The position numbers and the translations under genes are program-made. From CAZKXX01 sp964556705 (GTDB lineage Bacteria; Acidobacteriota; Terriglobia; UBA7540), in assembly GCA_964556705.1 (NCBI GenBank), contig CAZKXX010000075.1, positions 1 through 19,563 on the forward strand: a stretch of 19,563 bases of DNA, in the 5' to 3' direction. The notes under the pieces are model-generated. The model did no database searches. It was not told where the DNA came from and saw only the letters and a list, made by a program, of their open reading frames with translations. Shown here piece after piece: positions 13,534-19,563 of this stretch. The first letter of the stretch is position 1. Each line of letters opens with the position of its first letter.

Positions 13534-14293
13534 GGCTGATGACCTCCTGGGCGAGTTCGAGATAGCTTTCCGCGCCGCGACAATGCGGGTCGTAGAGAAA
13601 GATGGGCTTGCCGTGGCTGGGCGCTTCGGCGAGACGAACGTTTCTAGGTATTAACGTATTAAATACTTGCTCGCCAAAGAAATCCTTCAGGTCGTCGCGC
13701 ACCTGATGCGAAAGGTTCGTCCGGTCGTCGAACATGGTGAGGAGAATTCCCTCCACCGCGAGCTTGGGATTGTGCACGCGCCGGATGCGGATGAGCGTGT
13801 CGAGCAGCTCCGAGACGCCTTCCAGCGCGAAGTACTCGCACTGCACCGGAACGATGACCGAATCGGCCGCGACCAGCGCGTTGAGCGTGAGCAGGTCGAG
13901 CGCCGGCGGGCAGTCAAGCAGGATGTAATTGAAGCGGTCGCGGATCGGCTCGAGCTTGCGGCGCAGAGTTTTTTCGCGTTCGGGCTGCTCGACCAGCTCG
14001 ACCGTCGCGCCCACCAGGTTCTTGTCGGAAGGAACCAGATGCAGGCCGTCGACCGGACCCTTCTGGATCAGGTCGGCGAGCGGGACGTCCATCAGCAGCG
14101 CGTGGTAAAGCGAGCGGCGCGCGGGGTCCTTGGGGAAGCCGAGCCCGCCCGTGGTGTTGGCTTGCGGGTCGCAGTCCACGACCAGCGTCCACATGTCGTG
14201 TCTCGCCAAAGCGGAACTCAGGTTGATGGCGGTGGTGGTCTTCCCGACCCCGCCCTTCTGGTTGGCTATCGCGATGACTCGGCCCACGCTCAC
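13502..14293 (-). CDS. parA: Chromosome-partitioning ATPase ParA (Soj)
   Basis: This 263-residue MinD/ParA-type Walker ATPase forms ATP-dependent dimers on DNA and moves ParB-parS complexes. The deviant Walker A KGGVGKTT is at residues 13-20 with both signature lysines (K13, K18). The A' motif VVDCDPQAN is at about 37-45 and Walker B ILLDCPPALD at about 128. It lacks an N-terminal DNA-binding extension, as is typical of chromosomal Soj rather than many plasmid ParAs. The start is GTG at 14293, where the sequence MSVGRVIAIANQKGG matches family N-termini; there is no strong ribosome site. It is co-oriented with rsmG upstream (193-bp gap) and overlaps parB downstream, the classic origin-proximal order. 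Confidence 0.97.
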   Translation of the reverse strand: MSVGRVIAIANQKGGVGKTTTAINLSSALARHDMWTLVVDCDPQANTTGGLGFPKDPARRSLYHALLMDVPLADLIQKGPVDGLHLVPSDKNLVGATVELVEQPEREKTLRRKLEPIRDRFNYILLDCPPALDLLTLNALVAADSVIVPVQCEYFALEGVSELLDTLIRIRRVHNPKLAVEGILLTMFDDRTNLSHQVRDDLKDFFGEQVFNTLIPRNVRLAEAPSHGKPIFLYDPHCRGAESYLELAQEVISHDQKGVGTRP

Positions 14294-14369
14294 CCGCCGG
14301 GTGGATTTGAGAGAATCTAGCAGACCGGCGCGGTTTGCGCAACGGGGATGGGGGGCGATCCGCCACGGC

Positions 14370-14390
14370 CCTGAGCCTGTCTAAGGACAG
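14370..14390 (+). repeat. Short hairpin repeat of the CCTGAGCCTGTC type
   Basis: CCTGAGCCTGTC is followed by TAAGGACAG, giving a perfect 5-bp hairpin CTGTC/GACAG with a TAAG loop. It resembles a short interspersed word I recognise from many bacterial genomes. It lies in the rsmG-parA gap. Confidence 0.35.
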
Positions 14391-14483
14391 CTGACACGGA
14401 TTGCGTGGAAGTGGCGCCGCGTGGCTTGTGCGATGAGGGGCGGCGGGGACCCAATATGCCTGGTCCAGTATGGGCTTTGGAAA

Positions 14484-14500
14484 TTGTCATCCTGAGTCCC
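14484..14500 (+). repeat. Partial dispersed repeat overlapping the end of rsmG
   Basis: TTGTCATCCTGAGTCCC is the conserved left end of the dispersed repeat. It runs into the last codons of rsmG; the TCA at 14487-14489 is the complement of the rsmG stop codon. Confidence 0.6.
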
Positions 14501-15146
14501 GATGCCGCTTGATCTCCTCACCTCGCTTCTGCCCGATGAGGATCGCGCGGGACTCGGAAAGGGGAATGCGCGCCGGTTCGCGCCAGTCGAAGTCGGAGAG
14601 CGAGCGGGCGACGGCGGCTTGCGTGTCGGTGAGCCAGAGGCAGGCGAGGCCGCGGTCCTTCAGGCAGCGGGCCGCGAGGGGAATCAAAGCGGGCAAGTCG
14701 CCGACCGCCCGACACGTAGCCGCTTCGAATTTGGCTGCGGCGGCCGGCTGCGCGGCGAAATCTTCCAGCCGCTCGGCGCGCACTTCGACGCCGCCGAATT
14801 CGCAGGCGCGAGCGACTTCTTTCAGGAAAGCGCGCTTTTTCGCAACCGGTTCGAGCAGCGTGACGCGGAGTTCGGGAAAAGCAATTTTGAGCGCCAGGCC
14901 GGGGAAGCCCGCGCCGGAGCCGATGTCGAGCAGGGGGCCGTCGAGCCAGATGAGGCGCGCGAGAAAGAGGCTTTCGCCGAAGTGGCGCGTGACGGCTTCC
15001 TTGGGCGAACGGATGGAAGTCAGATTGATTTTCCGGTTCCACTTCAGGAGGAGGTCAAGATAGGCGAGAAGCTTGGCCAGTTGGGTTGAGTCGGGCTTGG
15101 GGAAGAACGGCTCGATCAGATCGAGGATTTCGCTTTCGGCGAGCAT
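14487..15146 (-). CDS. rsmG: 16S rRNA (guanine-N7) methyltransferase RsmG (GidB)
   Basis: This 219-residue cytosolic enzyme uses S-adenosylmethionine to methylate the N7 of G527 (E. coli numbering) in 16S rRNA; loss commonly gives low-level streptomycin resistance. The class I methyltransferase fold is shown by the SAM motif LLDIGSGAGFPGLALKI (about 72-88), the next strand RVTLLEPVAKKRAFLKEVAR and the ATCRAVGDLPALIP region. The N-terminal LLKWNRKINLTSI helix is also typical. It lies upstream of parA and parB on the same strand, as in many bacteria. The final residues (HRDSG) and stop are encoded by the start of a dispersed repeat, so the native C-terminus may have been slightly changed. There is no clear ribosome site before the ATG at 15146. 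Confidence 0.95.
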   Translation of the reverse strand: MLAESEILDLIEPFFPKPDSTQLAKLLAYLDLLLKWNRKINLTSIRSPKEAVTRHFGESLFLARLIWLDGPLLDIGSGAGFPGLALKIAFPELRVTLLEPVAKKRAFLKEVARACEFGGVEVRAERLEDFAAQPAAAAKFEAATCRAVGDLPALIPLAARCLKDRGLACLWLTDTQAAVARSLSDFDWREPARIPLSESRAILIGQKRGEEIKRHRDSG

Positions 15147-15220
15147 GGTGTTGGGATTCTAGGGGGTTGGCGGGTTTGATTCAAGCGGCTGTGGCGAGAG
15201 TGTGGGGACGGGAAGGGGAA

Positions 15221-15236
15221 TGTTTCACGTGGAACA
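15221..15236 (+). promoter_or_regulatory. parS: parS centromere site 1
   Basis: TGTTTCACGTGGAACA matches the conserved bacterial parS consensus TGTTTCACGTGAAACA at 15 of 16 positions. It is the loading site for the ParB encoded 1.7 kb away. Confidence 0.93.
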
Positions 15237-15288
15237 TTTTGAGTTTCAGTCGTCGGACCTTGTGTCCTGCGGGGGGCTGGCGCGGAAA

Positions 15289-15304
15289 TGTTCCACGTGA
15301 AACA
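15289..15304 (-). promoter_or_regulatory. parS: parS centromere site 2
   Basis: TGTTCCACGTGAAACA is the exact reverse complement of site 1, and the match extends to 20 bp counting flanks. Centre-to-centre distance is 68 bp. It also differs from consensus at one position. Confidence 0.93.
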
Positions 15305-15486
15305 TCTCCGTAAGTATTTGAAAATAAGCTTGATATTGTAACTTAACCTCCACTTTGGGATTGTTTTCAGCGGGCAATCCAGCCAGCGGCCTGCAACTCG
15401 ATGGACATTATTTTCGACTCCGTGTAGGATGCGTTTTCAGGTATTCTGACACCAAATTTCGCCAGAAGGCCATCCTTACTAACCCG

Positions 15487-16533
15487 GTGATCGACCCCAA
15501 TTCGTCGCTCGCAGTCGTCCTTTTTCAGCTCGGCGGCCCCGATTCGCTCGATGCCGTCGAGCCGTTTCTCTTCAACCTCTTTTCCGATCCCGATATCATC
15601 GACTTCCCGTTCGCGCGGCTCGCGCGCCCCACCATGGCGCGACTGATTTCTTCCCGCCGCGCCCGTCACGCGCAGGAGCACTACGCAAGCATCGGCGGCC
15701 GCTCGCCGATTCGCGAGCTCACCGAGCGGCAAGCGCGCGCCCTCGAACGCGAATTGCGCGAGCGTCACGCGCTCGGCGCGCGCGTCTTCGTCGCCATGCG
15801 CTACTGGCATCCGCTGACCAAAGAAGCCGTCGAGCAGGTTGTCGCCGGCGGCTTCCACCGAATCGTTTTGCTTCCGCTCTACCCGCAGTTTTCGAAAACC
15901 ACCACCGGTTCGAGTCTCAACGAGTGGCATCGCCAATGGCAGGCGCGCGGAAAAAATTCCATGAGGACCGCCGTCGTTCGCGAGTTCTACGATCACCCGC
16001 TTTACCTCGACGCGCTCGTCGAACGCATCAACGAAGGTTTGGAGCGATTTGCGCCCCAAGCCGCGGCCGGCACTGCCGCGCTCGCAGCTTCCGAGCGCCC
16101 GGCCCAGGCTTCCAAGGTCTCCGACGTCCATCTGCTTTTCAGCGCCCACGGAGTGCCGCTGAAGGTGATCGAGCAGGGCGATCCTTACCGCGATCAGATC
16201 GAAGCGACGATGCGCCTGGTGATGGCTCGCGGCGGCTGGCCGAACCCGCACTCCTTGTGCTGGCAGAGCCGCGTCTCGCCGGGGAAGTGGCTGGAGCCGT
16301 CGCTTTCGGAAGCGCTGCGCGGGCTGGCGGCGCGCGGCGCGCGGCGCGTGCTGGTGGTGCCCGTCGCCTTCGTCTCCGAGCACGTCGAGACGCTCGCCGA
16401 GGTCGATATAGAGGCTCGATATCTAGCCTATCGTCTCGGCCTCGCGCGGTTCGAGCTGATGCCCGCCCTGAACGACTCGCCCGCCTTCATCCGCGCCCTC
16501 GCCGACCTCGTCCTCCGCGCCGCCCCCGAGTAG
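15487..16533 (+). CDS. hemH: Ferrochelatase HemH
   Basis: This 348-residue enzyme inserts Fe2+ into a porphyrin in the final steps of heme synthesis (protoporphyrin or coproporphyrin route). Visible family features are the N-terminal VVLFQLGGPDSLDAVEPFL strand and loop, GGRSPIRELT, the MRYWHP and RIVLLPLYPQFSKTTTGSS segments, the active-site histidine in LLFSAHGVP (H221), the QSRVSPGKWLEPS loop, and the acidic SEHVETLAEVDIE motif (E298). The start is GTG at 15487; an in-frame TTG at 15355 would add 44 residues without family resemblance. No strong ribosome site is seen, so the start is uncertain. It stands alone, divergent from rsmG across the parS sites; no other heme gene is in view. A cysteine lies next to the QSR loop (C258), but I do not claim an iron-sulfur cluster. 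Confidence 0.93.
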   Translation: MIDPNSSLAVVLFQLGGPDSLDAVEPFLFNLFSDPDIIDFPFARLARPTMARLISSRRARHAQEHYASIGGRSPIRELTERQARALERELRERHALGARVFVAMRYWHPLTKEAVEQVVAGGFHRIVLLPLYPQFSKTTTGSSLNEWHRQWQARGKNSMRTAVVREFYDHPLYLDALVERINEGLERFAPQAAAGTAALAASERPAQASKVSDVHLLFSAHGVPLKVIEQGDPYRDQIEATMRLVMARGGWPNPHSLCWQSRVSPGKWLEPSLSEALRGLAARGARRVLVVPVAFVSEHVETLAEVDIEARYLAYRLGLARFELMPALNDSPAFIRALADLVLRAAPE

Positions 16534-16976
16534 GCCGCGAGTCTTCAGGCAGCGCGCGTCGGCCCCGTCGCGCCCATAGCCACGAACGAAACGGAAGAGG
16601 GCCGGGCGAAGAACCGGCGCGTCGAGCGGGTGAAGCGATAGAGCGCGCGGCGGCCGGCACTCTTCGGTCGGCGTTCCCGATTCCCGGTTCCCGGTAACCT
16701 CTTCTCGCATCCCGCCGGCGGCGGGATCGAAGGGCGTCTCTGCGGTAAGAGTTTTGGGCAACCGCCCCACCCTTGCAGACCACGCAAGGACCTGGCCCGA
16801 CGTTTTCGGTCGGGAAGGGGCAGGACGTCGCGGGCGCCTCTAGCGCAGGTCTGTTTTTCGACCCCGCCTGCGCGGGCCGGCTGCAGCTCTTGGTCAAACG
16901 GCAAACGCCGCGGGTCAGAGTACAGACCCGCGCGACCACGGGTGCCGTCGGCTCCGCGACTCCGGACTGAGCGACT
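16534..16976. other. Intergenic region between convergent hemH and lacI-type genes
   Basis: No credible gene is found in these 443 bp. It contains two perfect inverted repeats: CCCGAC/GTCGGG at 16796-16814 (7-nt loop) and GCGCAGG/CCTGCGC at 16843-16873 (17-nt loop containing TTTTT). Either could be a bidirectional transcription end for the convergent genes, but neither has a standard T-tract. A GACTCCGGACTGA word lies at 16958-16970. Confidence 0.45.
16958..16970 (+). repeat. Short repeat GACTCCGGACTGA
   Basis: The same 13-mer occurs twice at the left edge of the window (16-28 and 31-43). In addition, the first 11 bases of the window are the reverse complement of 16966-16976. All copies lie downstream of a minus-strand gene. 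Confidence 0.5.
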
Positions 16977-18002
16977 CTATTTCTTTCCTGCGGCGGGGGC
17001 GGTGGATTCGCCGAGAACGAGTTCGGCGGGGATGAGATATTCGCCGACTACGGCGCCGCCGCTCGAGATCATTTCGTGCAGCGCCTCGGCGGCGGTGCGG
17101 CCGATGAGGTCGCGGTGCAAATCCACCGTGGTGAGTGAGGGCACCAGGAAGCCGGCAAGCGCGGTGCGGTCGAAGCCGGAGACCGAGACGTCCTGGGGAA
17201 CGCGCAGGCCGGACTCGTGCAGTCCGCGGATGACGCCGAGCGCGGCGTAATCGTTGACGGCGATGACGGCGGTGGGGCGCGGCTTCAGCGCCGCCAGGGT
17301 GCGCGCGGCGCGAAAGCCCCCTTCGACGTCCTGATTGCCGTCCACCACGGCCGCGGGCGCAAGGCCCAGCTCGCCGAGCGCCTCCTCGAACGCCGCCAGG
17401 CGCGCGAGATAGGAACGGATGCCGGGGCGTCCGCCGGCGAAGGCGAGGCGCCGGTGTCCGAGGCGGTAGAGGTACTGGACCACGTCGCGCGTGCTTTTCG
17501 CGTGGTCGAGGCGGATGCTCGCGACGCCGCCGGGCGATTCCAGCCGTTCGCCGTCCGTGCCGTGGTTGAGATACGCCATCGCCAGACCGCGTTCGCGCAA
17601 CGGGTCGAGGATTTCGGGAGTGATCTGCGAAGTCAGCAGGGCGACGCCACGCACCTTCTGCTCGAGCATCAGCCGCGCCGCGGCGCGCTCCCGCCCCGCC
17701 TCGTAAAGCGTGTGCGCGAAACTGACCTCATAGCCGAGCTCGCGCGCGCGCGTTTCAAAACCTCTGATCACTTCCGGGAAAAAAGGATTGTTCAGGTCGC
17801 TGACAATCGCGCCGAGGGTGTGAGTGTGGCCGAGCGCCAGCGTGCGCGCGTGGGCGTTGGGCACGTAGCCCAGCTCGCGGATCACCTCCATCACGGCGCG
17901 GCGGGTGCGCAGACGCACGCGGCCGGTGTTGTTCAGGACGTGTGAAACGGTGGCCGTGGAAACGCCGGCGCGGCGCGCTACTTCGCGGATCGTTACGGCC
18001 AT
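16977..18002 (-). CDS. LacI-family transcriptional regulator
   Basis: This 341-residue LacI/GalR-type regulator has an N-terminal helix-turn-helix at about residues 3-25 (TIREVARRAGVSTATVSHVLNN) and a hinge helix region YVPNAHARTLALG at about 46-58. A periplasmic-binding-protein-like effector domain spans about 60-335 (LGAIVSDLNNPFFPEVIRGF; GHRRLAFAGGRPGIRSYLAR; AVIAVNDYAALGVIRGLHES; SVSGFDRTALAGFLVPSLTT). It is complete and of normal length. The ATG at 18002 is preceded by GGGGGAG with 6-nt spacing on the complement. Effector and targets are unknown; regulators of this family usually respond to sugars and act on nearby uptake or catabolic genes. The neighbouring DUF1549-type gene is divergent and could be a target, but no clear operator palindrome was found in the gap. 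Confidence 0.95.
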   Translation of the reverse strand: MAVTIREVARRAGVSTATVSHVLNNTGRVRLRTRRAVMEVIRELGYVPNAHARTLALGHTHTLGAIVSDLNNPFFPEVIRGFETRARELGYEVSFAHTLYEAGRERAAARLMLEQKVRGVALLTSQITPEILDPLRERGLAMAYLNHGTDGERLESPGGVASIRLDHAKSTRDVVQYLYRLGHRRLAFAGGRPGIRSYLARLAAFEEALGELGLAPAAVVDGNQDVEGGFRAARTLAALKPRPTAVIAVNDYAALGVIRGLHESGLRVPQDVSVSGFDRTALAGFLVPSLTTVDLHRDLIGRTAAEALHEMISSGGAVVGEYLIPAELVLGESTAPAAGKK

Positions 18003-18048
18003 CGGTTGCTCCCCCGCAAACGGTCCTTACGCGGGCGGGACGGGTCTT

Positions 18049-18077
18049 AATATAATCCCGCGGAGGGCCGGCAACAA
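18049..18077 (-). promoter_or_regulatory. Candidate sigma70-type promoter of the LacI-family gene
   Basis: On the complement, TTGTTG (18077-18072) and TATATT (18054-18049) are spaced by exactly 17 nt. The predicted leader to the ATG at 18002 is about 40 nt. Confidence 0.55.
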
Positions 18078-18131
18078 GTCGCAGGGGGGTGACGCAGACC
18101 CACCTCGGCGGGTCCGCGCCACCCGCGGAGG

Positions 18132-18200
18132 TTGTCATCCTGAGGACCCCGACCCGCCTGCCACCGGCCGGCGATTTTCGTCGGGGGGACGAAGGATCTC
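18132..18200 (+). repeat. Dispersed repeat copy outside the cassette
   Basis: It starts TTGTCATCCTGAGGACCCCG and ends GGGACGAAGGATCTC. CCCCGAC and GTCGGGG arms form an imperfect long hairpin. It shows the family is not confined to the parB-side island. Confidence 0.75.
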
Positions 18201-18392
18201 TGCATTTTGCTCTTTCCGGCCACCGCTCATGGCGTCCGCTTGATTGCGGACGGATCGAAGTTGAAGCGGCGATTGCCTCGGGACTAAAATAGGTTTGTTC
18301 GCCTCTGCCGGTTCACGCAGCGCGCGACGGGGCTGGTCCTTCTTCCAGAAGATTTGTTGGAACGGGCGGGCAGCACCTTGCCCGACGGCCTG

Positions 18393-19563
18393 ATGAGCGC
18401 AACCGGGTTGATGAAGCGCGCGGTCGTTTTCGCCGCCGTCGCGGCGCTCGCGGCGTCGCTCGCCTGGGCGCTGGCCGGAGAAGCCGGCGGCCGCGACGCG
18501 GATCGCGAACAGCATCCTGCGGCGCGCGAGGGCGCCGTCAGTTTCGAACGCGACATCTCTCCTCTCTTCGAATCTTCCTGCACCATCTGCCACGGTCCGG
18601 GAGACGCTCAGAGCAGCCTGCGGCTCGATTCGCTGGAAGGCGTTCTCGCCGGCGGCGTTTCGGGCCGCGTGGTGATTCCCGGCGACGGCGCGGCGAGTCC
18701 GCTGGTGAAGAGACTGACCGGCGAACTCGAACCGCAGATGCCGCTCGGAGATCACCCGCTCGGAGAAGAGCAGATCGCGCTCATCCGCGCCTGGATCGAT
18801 CAGCTTTCGAAAGACGCGGGAGCCGGCGCGGGCCCGCGCTCGACGCACTGGGCGTACGGCAAGCCCGTGCGGCCGGAAATTCCCAGGGTCGGGAACGCCC
18901 GGTGGGTGCGCAATCCGATTGACGCCTTCGTGCTGGCGCGGCTGGAAGCCGAAGGACTTGAGCCTTCGCCCGAAGCCGGCCGCGCGACGCTCCTGCGGCG
19001 CGTTTCGCTCGACGTGATCGGCCTGCCGCCGACTCCCGAAGAGGTCGAAGCGTTTCTCGCCGACACGCGTCCCGACGCCTACGAGCGCGTGGTGGACCGC
19101 CTGCTCGCTTCGCCGCACTACGGCGAGCGCTGGGCGCGCCCGTGGCTCGATATGGCGCGCTACGCCGACTCGCACGGATTCGAGAAGGACGGCCTGCGCG
19201 TCGCCTGGAAGTGGCGCGACTGGGTGATTGACGCGCTGAACCGCGACCTCTCGTTCCGCGATTTCACCATCGAGCAGATTGCCGGCGACATGCTGCCGAA
19301 CCCCAGCGTCGAGCAGCTCGTCGCCACGGGATTCCATCGCAACACGCAGCTCAACCAGGAAGGCGGCGTGGACAACGAGGAAGCGCGCTTCGACGTGCTG
19401 CTCGACCGCGTGAACACCACGGCGACGGTGTGGCTCGGCACCACGCTCGCCTGCGCGCAGTGCCACAACCACAAGTACGACCCGTTTTCGCAGAAGGACT
19501 ACTACCGCTTCCTCGCTTTCTTCGACAACCACGAATACGAAATCGCGAACCTCGGGCAGGGGG
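18393..19563 (+). CDS. Secreted planctomycete-cytochrome/DUF1549 protein (PSD1-type), 3' truncated by window end
   Basis: The open frame continues past the window; 390 codons are visible. A signal peptide (about residues 7-28, RAVVFAAVAALAASLAWALA) leads into a PSCyt1-type domain with one c-type heme motif CTICH in ISPLFESSCTICHGPG, followed by the usual LRLDSLEGVLAGG and LIRAWIDQL elements. The DUF1549 (PSCyt2) domain then begins at NPIDAFVLARLEAEGLEPSP and contains LRRVSLDVIGLPPTPEEVEA, YADSHGFEKDGLR, NQEGGVDNEEARFDVLLDRV and a second CxxCH, CAQCHNHKYDPFS. The DUF1553 (PSD1) half is expected beyond the edge. Function is poorly known; these exported proteins are abundant in Planctomycetes and Acidobacteria and are often paired with DUF1501 proteins. 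Two in-frame ATGs (18393, 18411) are possible starts, neither with a clear ribosome site. The long antisense open frame over this gene is a shadow. Confidence 0.9.
   Translation, partial: MSATGLMKRAVVFAAVAALAASLAWALAGEAGGRDADREQHPAAREGAVSFERDISPLFESSCTICHGPGDAQSSLRLDSLEGVLAGGVSGRVVIPGDGAASPLVKRLTGELEPQMPLGDHPLGEEQIALIRAWIDQLSKDAGAGAGPRSTHWAYGKPVRPEIPRVGNARWVRNPIDAFVLARLEAEGLEPSPEAGRATLLRRVSLDVIGLPPTPEEVEAFLADTRPDAYERVVDRLLASPHYGERWARPWLDMARYADSHGFEKDGLRVAWKWRDWVIDALNRDLSFRDFTIEQIAGDMLPNPSVEQLVATGFHRNTQLNQEGGVDNEEARFDVLLDRVNTTATVWLGTTLACAQCHNHKYDPFSQKDYYRFLAFFDNHEYEIANLGQG

Larger units (their letters stand above)
15147..15486. other. Divergent rsmG/hemH intergenic region holding two parS sites
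   Basis: This 340-bp gap separates divergent rsmG and hemH. It contains two parS sites (15221-15236 and 15289-15304) and an AT-rich stretch at 15310-15350 that could carry a promoter, for example TTGAAA at 15318, though no convincing -10 at standard spacing was found. No DnaA-box cluster is visible. Confidence 0.55.
18003..18392. other. Divergent intergenic region with lacI-type promoter and a repeat
   Basis: These 390 bp separate the LacI-type regulator and the DUF1549-type gene. They hold the regulator's probable promoter (18049-18077) and a dispersed repeat (18132-18200). I see no gene and no convincing promoter for the downstream gene. Confidence 0.5.

Noticed and set aside
15147..15486. 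Replication origin (oriC)
   Set aside because: The par locus is usually near oriC, but I see no cluster of DnaA boxes, no dnaA/dnaN gene and no DUE-like AT-rich repeats here.
16773..16970. 65-codon plus-strand open frame between hemH and the LacI-type gene
   Set aside because: Low-complexity translation without a ribosome site or any protein-like pattern; it crosses the inverted repeats of the intergenic region.
18135..19532. 465-codon minus-strand open frame at the right edge
   Set aside because: The plus strand encodes an unmistakable PSCyt1/DUF1549 protein with signal peptide and two CxxCH motifs; the minus frame is its antisense shadow.

Overview
The window looks like the chromosome of a GC-rich Acidobacteriota bacterium, perhaps Bryobacterales/Solibacter-like. 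I infer this from gene content, since no marker gene could be compared. It carries a large Oar-like TonB-dependent receptor with an N-terminal carboxypeptidase-regulatory-like domain, a secreted FG-GAP/ASPIC-UnbV (CRTAC1-type) protein, a secreted multi-TPR protein, a bactofilin, and a planctomycete-cytochrome/DUF1549 protein. These families are typically abundant in that group.

Layout. Positions 184-609 (minus) hold a bactofilin. Positions 983-9381 form a cell-envelope/secretion block: the CRTAC1-type protein (minus) is divergent from the receptor (plus), which is followed by a terminator and the TPR protein. Positions 9382-12648 are an accessory island: a displaced 3' end of parB, an HNH endonuclease with a B3-like N-terminus, a small GIY-YIG nuclease bounded by short inverted repeats, a small unrecognised gene, and a dense cluster of dispersed repeats. 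Positions 12649-15146 (minus) are the conserved origin-proximal group rsmG, parA (soj) and parB (spo0J). Two parS sites lie just upstream of rsmG. Positions 15487-16533 (plus) hold hemH (ferrochelatase), 16977-18002 (minus) a LacI-family regulator, and 18393 to the end (plus) the start of a secreted DUF1549-type protein that runs off the window.

The main unusual structure is a 350-bp direct repeat (9699-10048 and 12490-12839; 4 mismatches seen, about 99% identity). It contains the last 63 codons of parB plus about 160 bp of downstream DNA. It brackets 2.44 kb carrying two nuclease genes of different families. The three differences inside parB codons are all synonymous third-position changes. 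This suggests the second parB end came from a functional relative rather than by duplication and decay. The arrangement resembles a cassette that entered the 3' end of parB and rebuilt the gene. No integrase, transposase or methyltransferase is visible in it.

A second layer is a family of about 11 short repeats starting TGTCATYCTGAG and usually ending GAAGGATCT or GAAGAATCT. They are concentrated in the island, and one supplies the stop codon of rsmG. The GIY-YIG gene sits between two opposed ends of this repeat, so it may be the parent element of the family.

ParA, ParB and the parS pair should work together in origin segregation. RsmG is a 16S rRNA methyltransferase commonly found beside them. 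The receptor, TPR and CRTAC1 proteins all appear exported and may act in uptake or surface interaction, but the substrate is not evident from sequence.
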